Shown here piece by piece: positions 1-5,853 of a stretch of DNA of 11,332 nt. The stretch is from an uncultured Mesocricetibacter sp. (lineage in GTDB: Bacteria > Pseudomonadota > Gammaproteobacteria > Enterobacterales > Pasteurellaceae). The notes beneath the pieces are model-generated. The model was not told the DNA's origin. It was given only the letters and a program-made list of their open reading frames with translations, and did no database searches. The stretch's first letter is position 1; each line of letters starts with the position of its first letter. The stretch lies in NCBI GenBank assembly GCA_905373425.1, contig CAJPST010000064.1:1-11332 (forward strand). The letters are read 5' to 3'. The position numbers were made by a program, and so were the translations under genes.

Positions 1-50
1 AAGGTGGCCGTACAGTAGGTGCCGGCGTGGTAGCTAAAATTATCAAATAA
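1..50 (+). CDS. tuf: Elongation factor Tu, C-terminal end (partial)
   Basis: The frame beginning at base 3 reads GGRTVGAGVVAKIIK followed by TAA at 48-50. This is the near-invariant C-terminus of bacterial EF-Tu, the GTPase that carries aminoacyl-tRNA to the ribosome. Only the last 15 codons, at the end of the third beta-barrel domain, are inside the window. A hairpin terminator follows 20 bp after the stop, so this is the end of a transcription unit. Many gammaproteobacteria have two nearly identical tuf genes, and this fragment cannot show which copy it is. The identification rests on a short but highly characteristic motif. Confidence 0.9.
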   Translation, partial: GGRTVGAGVVAKIIK

Positions 51-70
51 TTGATAATAATCCTGATTAG

Positions 71-99
71 AAAGGCGTATCGAATGGTACGCCTTTTTG
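71..99 (+). terminator. Rho-independent terminator of tuf
   Basis: AAGGCGTA (72-79) pairs perfectly with TACGCCTT (88-95) across an 8-nt loop, and a T-rich tract follows (TTTTTGTTT). It lies 20 bp after the tuf stop in the right orientation. Confidence 0.88.
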
Positions 100-139
100 T
101 TTGGTTAGAATTTAGAAATAATAAAAGAATAATACGTAA

Positions 140-211
140 CAAAAAAAGTGCGGTCTATTTTCAGCGTGTTTTTTTACATAGATAAAACACTTGAAATTTT
201 CACTGCACTTT
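140..211 (-). terminator. Imperfect inverted uptake-sequence hairpin, probable minus-strand terminator
   Basis: An exact uptake core AAGTGCGGT (146-154) faces a one-mismatch copy in the opposite orientation, ACTGCACTT (202-210). Between them GTGTTTT (166-172) can pair with AAAACAC (184-190), which extends the hairpin inward. Read on the minus strand, the second outer arm runs straight into a T tract (complement of the A run 141-147). The structure could therefore end minus-strand transcripts coming from the SMR gene and the PstS-like relic. Inverted uptake sequences acting as terminators are known in Pasteurellaceae; its function here is inferred. Confidence 0.5.
146..154 (+). repeat. DNA uptake sequence core (AAGTGCGGT)
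   Basis: Exact 9-bp core in non-coding DNA, forming one arm of the hairpin at 140-211. Confidence 0.9.
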
Positions 212-256
212 AATTTGTTGAATTACCTTATTGAATCAGTCGTTTAAGTTATCCAC

Positions 257-475
257 TTATTCCACCGGTACGAACCCACTTTTTCAGATTAACTCTTTAC
301 CTTGTTCTGAACGTATCCATTCGATCAGTTCGCGCGTTTCACGGGTTTCGTTATTACGGGTGACTGCATAAAATTCTTTAGCAAACGGATACTTTCCTGA
401 ACGGATATTGTCGTGGTTAGCCTCAATACTTAAATCATTTACTTTGTTCTTACTGTTTACGAAAAAAACGAATGC
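257..475 (-). pseudogene. Decayed C-terminal fragment of a PstS-like phosphate-binding protein
   Basis: Read on the minus strand, 475 down to 287 is open for 63 codons and contains NHDNIRSGKYPFAKEFYAVT, then IEWIRSEQGKELI, then a TGA at 284-286, then KSGFVPVE and a TAA at 257-259. This is the typical ending of PBP-like periplasmic phosphate-binding proteins of ABC transporters (family pattern: enI.sGkYPf...fYaVt...l.eWilSeqGq.LIekTGYVP). The TGA interrupts the motif where the family has a charged residue. Another in-frame TAA (476-478) sits just where the family's GY-A/S-F segment begins, and TAA 533-535 follows upstream. No N-terminal half or start is visible. It is a gene relic, not a functional gene. 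Whether the decay reaches further toward 640 cannot be told: that part shows no recognisable similarity in any frame I read. Confidence 0.75.
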
Positions 476-642
476 TTATTTGTTAATTAGGGTTAGTTTT
501 AACTCCACCCCCTCTTTTTCTGTTAGAGCGAGTTACTTATCTAACTGCAACAATCTCACGCCAACAATCCCATTCAACACACAACGGATCATAATGTTTC
601 ATTCTGATCCCCAATTAACAAAAATCGGTCAGATTAGATAAG
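476..642. other. Gene-free remainder of the tuf-SMR gap
   Basis: This stretch joins the recognisable end of the PstS-like relic to the SMR stop codon. The minus frame that continues the relic has stops at 476-478 and 533-535 and reads without recognisable motifs. The plus-strand reading through the same bases has no ribosome site and a composition unlike the neighbouring genes. I see no clear hairpin terminator immediately after the SMR stop. It may be further decayed pseudogene sequence. Confidence 0.4.
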
Positions 643-972
643 TTAGTGCGCTGTTTGTGAAAATAAATTAATCACCAACACACCACAGATAATCAATCCA
701 ATGCCAATTAAACCGGCAGTATCAATTTTCTGCCCAAACGCAAAATAGGCTACAATCGCCGTAAGTACAATGCCCACCCCAGACCAAATGGCATATACTA
801 AACCAACCGAAAGCGTGCGAAAAATAATGGAAACAAAATAGAACGAACAGCCATAAAAAGCTAAGGCTCCAAGAGTTGGCAACGGTTTAGTAAAACCATC
901 GCTAACTTTCAACAGATTGGTGGCGACAATTTCCAAGCAAATAGAAATGGCTAATAAAATCCACTGATTCAT
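643..972 (-). CDS. EmrE-type small multidrug resistance (SMR) exporter
   Basis: A 109-residue, four-helix membrane protein with the hallmarks of the EmrE/QacE branch of the SMR family, which export lipophilic cations such as quaternary ammonium compounds in exchange for protons as antiparallel dimers in the inner membrane. The essential membrane glutamate is E14 (ICLEIVAT), the third helix carries the signature YAIWSGVGIVL, and the last helix is IIGIG-like ending INLF. EmrE itself is 110 residues. I start at the ATG at 970-972 (protein MNQWILLA), which has a GGGAAG ribosome site 7-8 bases upstream. An in-frame ATG 12 codons earlier only reads through an uptake sequence and lacks EmrE similarity. 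The WSGVG motif argues against the guanidinium exporter (Gdx/SugE) branch. It lies 3' of proS on the same strand behind a hairpin, so its expression may depend on read-through or on a promoter inside proS. Confidence 0.9.
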   Translation of the reverse strand: MNQWILLAISICLEIVATNLLKVSDGFTKPLPTLGALAFYGCSFYFVSIIFRTLSVGLVYAIWSGVGIVLTAIVAYFAFGQKIDTAGLIGIGLIICGVLVINLFSQTAH

Positions 973-988
973 GTTCTTCCCTATACAA

Positions 989-997
989 AAGTGCGGT
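989..997 (+). repeat. DNA uptake sequence core
   Basis: Exact AAGTGCGGT; one arm of the proS-SMR hairpin. Confidence 0.92.
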
Positions 998-1019
998 CGA
1001 AAATCCAACTAAAATTCCA

Positions 1020-1028
1020 ACCGCACTT
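1020..1028 (-). repeat. DNA uptake sequence core (ACCGCACTT on +)
   Basis: Exact core in inverted orientation; the other arm of the proS-SMR hairpin. Confidence 0.92.
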
Positions 1029-1036
1029 TATAACAA

Positions 1037-2752
1037 TTACGCCTTAACCTGACTCTTCAAGAAATCCAATAACTGATCTTTGGCGATCATTTGTTTTTCA
1101 CCTGTGCGGCGATTTTTATATTCAATTTCGCCGTTGGCTAAATTTTTCTCACCAATCACCACCATGTGCGGCACACCGATAAGTTCCATATCGGCAAACA
1201 TCACACCAGGGCGTTCTTTACGGTCATCAAAAATCACTTCCACACCTTGTGCCAATAAAGTGCGGTATAAATCCTCAGCGAATTCTTGCACGCTTTCCGA
1301 TTTGTGCATATTCATCGGGACAATAGCCACGGTGAACGGCGCGATTTCGTCGCAAGGCCAAATGATGCCGCGCTCGTCATAATGTTGTTCAATGGCGGCA
1401 GCCACCACGCGGGTAACGCCAATGCCGTAACAGCCCATGGTCAACACCATCGGACGGCCGTCTTCGCCTTGCACGGTAGCATTCATGGCCTTGGAATATT
1501 TGTCGCCCAATTGGAAAATGTGTCCCACTTCAATACCACGTTTAATTAATAATGTGCCTTTGCCGTCCGGGCTTGGATCACCTTCCACCACGTTACGAAT
1601 ATCAGCCACTTTTGGCAATACCACATCGCGTTCCCAGTTAATGTTGAAATAGTGTTTACCGTCAATGTTGGCACCTGCGCTGAAATCAGACATGAGTGCC
1701 ACACTGCGGTCAATGATCACCGGAATATTTAAATTTACCGGTCCAAGTGAACCCACGCCCGCGCCAATTTTGGCTTTAATTGCCGCTTCATCGGCAAACT
1801 CAAGCGGGGAAGCCACTTCTGCCAGTTTTTCCGCTTTGACTTCGTTTAATTCATGATCGCCGCGAATGATTAACGCCACTAACGGTTGTTCTTCATTTGC
1901 ACCTTTTACAATCAGCGTTTTAACGGTTTTCTCAATCGGCAAATTAAATTGCGCAACCAATTCTGCGATAGTTTTCGCGTTTGGCGTATCCACCAATTCC
2001 ATCGCTTTAGTCGGTTGTGCTCGTTCACCTACGGCAATCGCTTCGGCAAGTTCGATATTCGCCGCATAATCGGACTCGGTGGAAAAAATCACATCATCTT
2101 CGCCACTGTTGGCCAACACTTGGAACTCATGAGACGCGCTACCGCCGATAGAACCGGTATCCGCCTGCACCGCACGGAAATCTAAACCTAAGCGACTGAA
2201 AATATTGCTATAAGTTTGATACATCACATCATAGGTTTCTTGTAGACTTTCTTTGGATATATGGAAAGAATAGGCATCTTTCATCAAAAACTCACGGCCG
2301 CGCATCACGCCGAAACGCGGACGCACTTCATCGCGGAATTTGGTTTGAATTTGATATAAATTGAGAGGAAGTTGACGATAAGAACTCACTTCACGACGTA
2401 CTAAATCGGTAATCACTTCTTCGTGAGTCGGGCCTAAAACAAAATTACGGTTGCCGCGATCTTCAAAACGCAACAATTCCGGACCATATTGCTCCCAACG
2501 GCCGGATTCCTGCCACAGTTCTGCCGGCTGCACCACCGGCATTTCCACTTCGATGGCGCCGCTTTTATTCATTTCATCGCAAATAATATTTTCCACTTTT
2601 TTCAGCACGCGCAAACCGGTCGGTAGCCAGTTATAAAGACCTGACGCAAGAGGGCGAATCATGCCGGCACGCAACATTAATTGGTGGCTGACAACCACTG
2701 CTTCCGCCGGGGTTTCCTTTAAGGTGGATAATAAATATTTACTAGTACGCAT
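1037..2752 (-). CDS. proS: Prolyl-tRNA synthetase
   Basis: This class II aminoacyl-tRNA synthetase attaches proline to tRNA-Pro in the cytoplasm, via a prolyl-adenylate. At 571 residues it matches the bacterial type with an inserted editing domain (E. coli, 572). From the N-terminus: conserved opening MRTSKYLLSTLKETPAEA; motif 2 region around 137-163 (TKFRDEVRPRFGVMRGREF, then MKDAYSF); the segment TGSIGGSASHEF at 199-210; the insertion (INS) domain about 220-405 that hydrolyses mischarged Ala-tRNA-Pro, with a lysine near 278 and a histidine at 367 in the positions of known editing residues; motif 3 region MGCYGIGVTR at 439-448; and the anticodon-binding domain from about 465. The ATG start at 2750-2752 has an AGGAAG ribosome site 5 bases upstream. 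No disruption is seen. An uptake core (1258-1266) encodes RTL here without harming the frame. Confidence 0.98.
   Translation of the reverse strand: MRTSKYLLSTLKETPAEAVVVSHQLMLRAGMIRPLASGLYNWLPTGLRVLKKVENIICDEMNKSGAIEVEMPVVQPAELWQESGRWEQYGPELLRFEDRGNRNFVLGPTHEEVITDLVRREVSSYRQLPLNLYQIQTKFRDEVRPRFGVMRGREFLMKDAYSFHISKESLQETYDVMYQTYSNIFSRLGLDFRAVQADTGSIGGSASHEFQVLANSGEDDVIFSTESDYAANIELAEAIAVGERAQPTKAMELVDTPNAKTIAELVAQFNLPIEKTVKTLIVKGANEEQPLVALIIRGDHELNEVKAEKLAEVASPLEFADEAAIKAKIGAGVGSLGPVNLNIPVIIDRSVALMSDFSAGANIDGKHYFNINWERDVVLPKVADIRNVVEGDPSPDGKGTLLIKRGIEVGHIFQLGDKYSKAMNATVQGEDGRPMVLTMGCYGIGVTRVVAAAIEQHYDERGIIWPCDEIAPFTVAIVPMNMHKSESVQEFAEDLYRTLLAQGVEVIFDDRKERPGVMFADMELIGVPHMVVIGEKNLANGEIEYKNRRTGEKQMIAKDQLLDFLKSQVKA
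1258..1266 (+). repeat. DNA uptake sequence core inside proS
   Basis: Exact AAGTGCGGT. Read on the coding (minus) strand it contributes the codons for YRTL in the C-terminal domain of ProS. Confidence 0.9.
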
Positions 2753-2841
2753 TGTTCTTCCTACTTATTCTTAAACTGTTCAAAACGGCGGATAGTGTAT
2801 CATTGAGCGGAAAAGAACAAAAGAAAACAGCGAAAAAAATG

Positions 2842-2850
2842 ACCGCACTT
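2842..2850 (-). repeat. DNA uptake sequence core (ACCGCACTT on +)
   Basis: Exact core in the proS upstream region; it is not paired with a nearby inverted copy. Confidence 0.9.
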
Positions 2851-2889
2851 TATACTGATTTTCTCTTTAGTGAGAACGTTCTGCATAAT

Positions 2890-3036
2890 TAAAAGCGATG
2901 AAAGATGTGGAATCGCCGGAGAACGGCCTTGAAGGTAAATCTAACTTGATTAAATTAATGTGGGAACTGGCGAAATGGTTTTTTACTATTTATGTAAACT
3001 CAATCGTTATCCGCACCGATGTGGTGCGGATTTTTA
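2890..3036 (+). ncRNA. Candidate small plus-strand transcript between hemY and proS
   Basis: The gap between proS and hemY (both minus strand) ends in a strong hairpin terminator that works only in the + direction, which implies a + transcript. About 130 bp upstream is a possible -10 element CATAAT (2884-2889), with only a weak -35 (TTCTCT at 2861-2866). A TATACT (2851-2856) is an alternative. The segment contains a small hairpin GCCG-GAGAA-CGGC (around 2914-2926). A 50-codon reading frame (ATG 2898-2900 to TAA 3048-3050, hydrophobic second half) runs through it, but it has no good ribosome site and overlaps the terminator, so RNA function seems more likely than protein. I do not recognise an RNA family. 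Confidence 0.3.
3009..3036 (+). terminator. Strong plus-strand Rho-independent terminator
   Basis: ATCCGCACC (3009-3017) and GGTGCGGAT (3023-3031) form a perfect 9-bp, GC-rich stem with a 5-nt loop, followed by a T tract (3031-3035). On the minus strand the stem is followed by AACGATTG, so it would not terminate hemY. There is no annotated + gene upstream of it. Confidence 0.85.
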
Positions 3037-3038
3037 TT

Positions 3039-3088
3039 ACGGCTATTTAAAAGCCATAGAAGTGCGGTCGTTTTTTTAGCCGTTTTTT
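3039..3088 (+). terminator. Second, weaker plus-strand hairpin with T tract
   Basis: ACGGCTA (3039-3045) pairs with TAGCCGT (3077-3083), followed by a T run up to 3088 that overlaps the hemY stop codon. A shorter competing hairpin GGCT/AGCC (3041-3044 with 3052-3055) and an uptake core lie within it. It may back up the preceding terminator against antisense transcription into hemY. Its long loop makes it weak. Confidence 0.35.
3060..3068 (+). repeat. DNA uptake sequence core
   Basis: Exact AAGTGCGGT followed by C and GTTTTTTT, 18 bp downstream of the hemY stop on the complementary strand. Confidence 0.9.
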
Positions 3089-4352
3089 ATTGTTTGTTTT
3101 CTAATAAAATTGGCTCGGCTTCAACCGAATCTTCAACAGACGGAAGAACCATCGCACTTCTCAGACTATCGTCACGAACTTGTTTTGCGGCAACTAAATC
3201 ACCCACCTGTTCAAATACATAGCTTGCCATGGCAACATCATTCGGCTGAAGTTCTTCCTTGTTTTCCACCACTTTTCTAAACATTTCTGCCGCGCGTTTG
3301 AAATCGGCGTTACGCACATATAAATAACCTAATGCACGAGAAATACAACATTCCCCTGATACATCCGCTTGCTTGGCCCGTTTTTCCAATAGTTTGATTA
3401 ATTTAGCACTTTCGGCAGGTTGCAAACGAGTAATCTGCGTGAACAACTGTTGGCTAAGCGGTTCCCGGTCATCCAATTTTTTCAACGTTTCCAAGATTAA
3501 TTCATAAGCGGATTCATGATCATTGCATTCAATTAAACGACGAATTAACCCAATTCGGACATAATTGTCTTTCTGCCGTCTGCGTGATTGTTCTTCCCAC
3601 CAAGCCAATAGACCTTCGGAACCCTCTTCATTCATTTTTTCATCCAGCAAACCATCTTCCGTCAAACGTTGAAGTGCGGTAAATTCTGAAGGGGAAAATA
3701 AATTACTATTTTCAATATGTGGCAAAATGGCATCAAGCGCTTGATAAGCCTTGGATTTCTTATAAATTTCCACCGCCAGTTTTAACACCTCGGGGTTACG
3801 TGGCGCCATAACTAACAAGCCATCCACCGAGCTACGTGCGGCAGGCAATTTGTCTTGTTGGAACAAAATTCGCGTACGCGCAATTTCCACCAATAAATTA
3901 TCACTGCCTGCCAGTTCGGTAGCTTCAATTAAATAACGGTTTGCACTGAATTCGTCACCGCGTTGTTGTGCCGCTTCGGCAGCTTTAATGAAGTTTAGGA
4001 TTGGTTCGGCAGAGTGTTTGGCATTTTTTCCAATCAGTTTTTCAGCTTTGGAATAATCGCCTTCGTTCATTCGCATTAAGCCCTCTAAGGTCTGCTTCTG
4101 CGCTTTGACGCGTTTACGGCGTGAGAACCAGCTGTAAGTATTATTACTTAATCGAAAGAAACGTGTCACTACCCATTCGATACCATATACTACGCTCATC
4201 GCCACAACAAAGAACACTACCAACATTGTAATCGATAATTCGATATTATGTGAATCCGTTTGAATCAGTACATAACCTTGCTTGCCGGCCAGATAAGGTC
4301 CGGCAATCAACCCGGCAAGCAACACAAGCATTAAAAATAGCACTCTAAACAT
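3087..4352 (-). CDS. hemY: HemY, TPR-containing inner-membrane protein of the hem cluster
   Basis: The 421-residue protein begins MFRVLFLMLVLLAGL. It has two N-terminal membrane segments (about 3-20 and 40-60) enclosing the HemY N-domain signature GPYLAGKQGYVLIQT, followed by a helical, TPR-like soluble part from about residue 85 (repeated alanine- and leucine-rich helix pairs, for example around 105-135 and 340-365). Despite the shared name, this is not the FAD-dependent protoporphyrinogen oxidase of Gram-positive bacteria. The proteobacterial HemY is genetically linked to haem synthesis but its biochemical role is unsettled. The start chosen is ATG 4350-4352, behind a GAGAG-type ribosome site and 16 bp after hemX. 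The same frame stays open 39 codons further upstream, but that part overlaps the end of hemX and is charged and unlike the family. It is last in the hemCDXY cluster. No minus-strand terminator is evident after it. Confidence 0.93.
   Translation of the reverse strand: MFRVLFLMLVLLAGLIAGPYLAGKQGYVLIQTDSHNIELSITMLVVFFVVAMSVVYGIEWVVTRFFRLSNNTYSWFSRRKRVKAQKQTLEGLMRMNEGDYSKAEKLIGKNAKHSAEPILNFIKAAEAAQQRGDEFSANRYLIEATELAGSDNLLVEIARTRILFQQDKLPAARSSVDGLLVMAPRNPEVLKLAVEIYKKSKAYQALDAILPHIENSNLFSPSEFTALQRLTEDGLLDEKMNEEGSEGLLAWWEEQSRRRQKDNYVRIGLIRRLIECNDHESAYELILETLKKLDDREPLSQQLFTQITRLQPAESAKLIKLLEKRAKQADVSGECCISRALGYLYVRNADFKRAAEMFRKVVENKEELQPNDVAMASYVFEQVGDLVAAKQVRDDSLRSAMVLPSVEDSVEAEPILLENKQ
3672..3680 (+). 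repeat. DNA uptake sequence core inside hemY
   Basis: Exact AAGTGCGGT; on the coding strand it encodes TAL within the helical part of HemY. Confidence 0.9.
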
Positions 4353-4368
4353 AATCCATTCTCTCTCG

Positions 4369-5826
4369 TTATTGTTGCGGTTGAGCCTCGGCAGGCTTGC
4401 TTTCTGTTTCCAATTGCTTTTCCGAAGGCGCAGTTTCTTGGCGCAGTTCTTTATCTGCCGAAATTTCAATTCGCGGCATTTCCTGTGGTTGCTTGTTCAG
4501 AATTTTGTCTAACACATCCAAGCTGCTAAGTTGGTGAGGAACATCCACATAAATTGATTGCTCGGCTAATTCATCTAAAGCTTTCAAATAATTAACCGTA
4601 CTTTCCGTGGAGGTGTCAAAATAACTGCGAACCCAAGAGGCTACTGCTTCCAATGATTGTTTATATAATTCGTTTTGTTGACGTGGTACCGCCATAATAG
4701 CAATTTGTAAACGTAAACGAATATTTTCACGCAGATAAATATCCTGATTTGGCGCAAGTAACGGTTTGGCTTCTGATGCGCGCGGCGTAATGCGGATAAA
4801 ATGATTAAGGAATGAGACTGCATTTTTCTCGATATTGCTTTCCCAGTCTGCAACATTGTCGGTTACTTTTCCGTTCGGTGCGGTAGGTTGCATACCGAAA
4901 TCAACATCCAGCAAGACTAAATCATCTACATCATTCGCTAGTTGTGATAAGCGTTGCATGATTGCGTTTTGATCAACATCATTAACCGATAATAACTGTT
5001 TTAAATCATTACTGATTGCGGAACGCACCGTTACTGCTCGCGGATCGGAAACCTTCGCCAAAGCCTCGTCTGCCACTTTTAACAAGGCAATACCTGTTTC
5101 CACATCGTTATCCAATACTAATTTACGCAACGCATTGGTCAGCAGAAAATCCGCTTCGGAAAGCAACCAATCGTTTGGTTGACTCGGAGTGGCGTTGCTG
5201 TTCAGTTTATTTATTTGCGCTTGTAAAGCATTATAGGCTTGATCTTTAGCGGATAGATTTTTCTCCAATAGCTCAATTTTTTGGTTTGCCGTTTCTATGT
5301 GCTGATTCAATTTAACTAACTGGGCACGTTCTTCATCAAAATTTGGGAGGGGAGGTAGTTTTACTTCGCTCGTACCGTTCGCTTCAATTTGCTTTTGTAG
5401 CGCAGTGAGTTTTTGTTGGGTTTGTAGCATATGTTGCTGACCGAAGTAATAGCCTGCTCCGCCTAATCCGAGAGCAATTAGAATAGCTAACAGTGCTAAG
5501 CCCGAACCGCCTTTTTTGATAACTACTGTTTCGGGTTTTGCCGTTTTGGATTGAATGTTCTCAGCTTTTGAGGCCGCAGATTTCGATTCCGAAGTGCGGT
5601 TATTTTTTTCTGTGTTTTTAAGATCTTCAGACATCGTTTCGACACCATTTAATTTTGTGTTAGTTGGTTCGGCATCAGTTTGTGGATTCTCAACCTTTGT
5701 CATATCCACAATCACTTTTTCTGCCGTCAAATTTGTTTCAGAAGTGATTTCATTTTCCTGTTCACTCAGCTGTTCCGCTTGGGTTTCAGGCGTTTTATCT
5801 TTTTGATGTGTATGTTTTTTCGTCAT
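4369..5826 (-). CDS. hemX: HemX, single-span membrane protein of the hem cluster
   Basis: The 485-residue protein has a long, acidic, Thr/Glu/Lys-rich and probably disordered N-terminal region (about 1-100). One strongly hydrophobic helix follows at about 108-128 (SGLALLAILIALGLGGAGYY), then a predicted coiled coil (LQTQQKLTALQKQIEAN and on to about residue 210), then a globular part typical of HemX (DWLLSEADFLLTNALRKL and later YLRENIRLRLQIAIMAV). The topology suggests a cytoplasmic N-terminus and a periplasmic C-terminal domain. Older annotations call the family a putative uroporphyrinogen-III methyltransferase, but no methyltransferase motif is visible here and that label should not be used. 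I start at ATG 5824-5826, which has GAGGTAGG upstream, rather than at an in-frame TTG seven codons earlier. It lies 27 bp after hemD and 16 bp before hemY. The N-terminal region is longer than in E. coli HemX (about 393 residues). Confidence 0.92.
   Translation of the reverse strand: MTKKHTHQKDKTPETQAEQLSEQENEITSETNLTAEKVIVDMTKVENPQTDAEPTNTKLNGVETMSEDLKNTEKNNRTSESKSAASKAENIQSKTAKPETVVIKKGGSGLALLAILIALGLGGAGYYFGQQHMLQTQQKLTALQKQIEANGTSEVKLPPLPNFDEERAQLVKLNQHIETANQKIELLEKNLSAKDQAYNALQAQINKLNSNATPSQPNDWLLSEADFLLTNALRKLVLDNDVETGIALLKVADEALAKVSDPRAVTVRSAISNDLKQLLSVNDVDQNAIMQRLSQLANDVDDLVLLDVDFGMQPTAPNGKVTDNVADWESNIEKNAVSFLNHFIRITPRASEAKPLLAPNQDIYLRENIRLRLQIAIMAVPRQQNELYKQSLEAVASWVRSYFDTSTESTVNYLKALDELAEQSIYVDVPHQLSSLDVLDKILNKQPQEMPRIEISADKELRQETAPSEKQLETESKPAEAQPQQ
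5592..5600 (+). repeat. DNA uptake sequence core inside hemX
   Basis: Exact AAGTGCGGT followed by a T-rich tract. On the coding strand it encodes part of NNRTSE in the low-complexity N-terminal region, a place that tolerates insertion of such a word. Confidence 0.9.
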
Positions 5827-5853
5827 ATCAATGCCTACCTCAGTCAAAATGAA

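Larger units (their letters stand above)
986..1030 (-). terminator. Inverted uptake-sequence pair after proS (terminator or attenuator)
   Basis: AAGTGCGGT (989-997) and its exact reverse complement ACCGCACTT (1020-1028) form a perfect 9-bp stem, extendable to 10 bp with flanking A/T bases, and a 22-nt loop. It begins 6 bp after the proS stop. On the minus strand the distal arm ends in TTTTGT, a short U tract. It is probably the proS terminator. It also sits 13 bp before the SMR start codon, so it may limit read-through into that gene. Confidence 0.7.

Noticed and set aside
408..641. Plus-strand 77-codon frame in the tuf-SMR gap
   Set aside because: No ribosome site and no family pattern. Its first part is the antisense of the PstS-like relic, whose similarity on the minus strand is clear.
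973..1008. Upstream ATG extending the SMR protein by 12 residues
   Set aside because: The extension is translation of an uptake sequence, while the internal ATG has a proper ribosome site and gives the EmrE-like N-terminus.
2898..3050. 50-codon plus-strand frame with a hydrophobic second half
   Set aside because: No ribosome site, a stop codon close before the ATG, and a strong terminator hairpin inside the frame. Kept only as a remark on the small-transcript candidate.
4353..4469. Upstream extension of the hemY frame by 39 codons
   Set aside because: It overlaps the hemX 3' end, is highly basic and lacks family similarity. The ATG at 4352 gives the expected membrane helix at the N-terminus.
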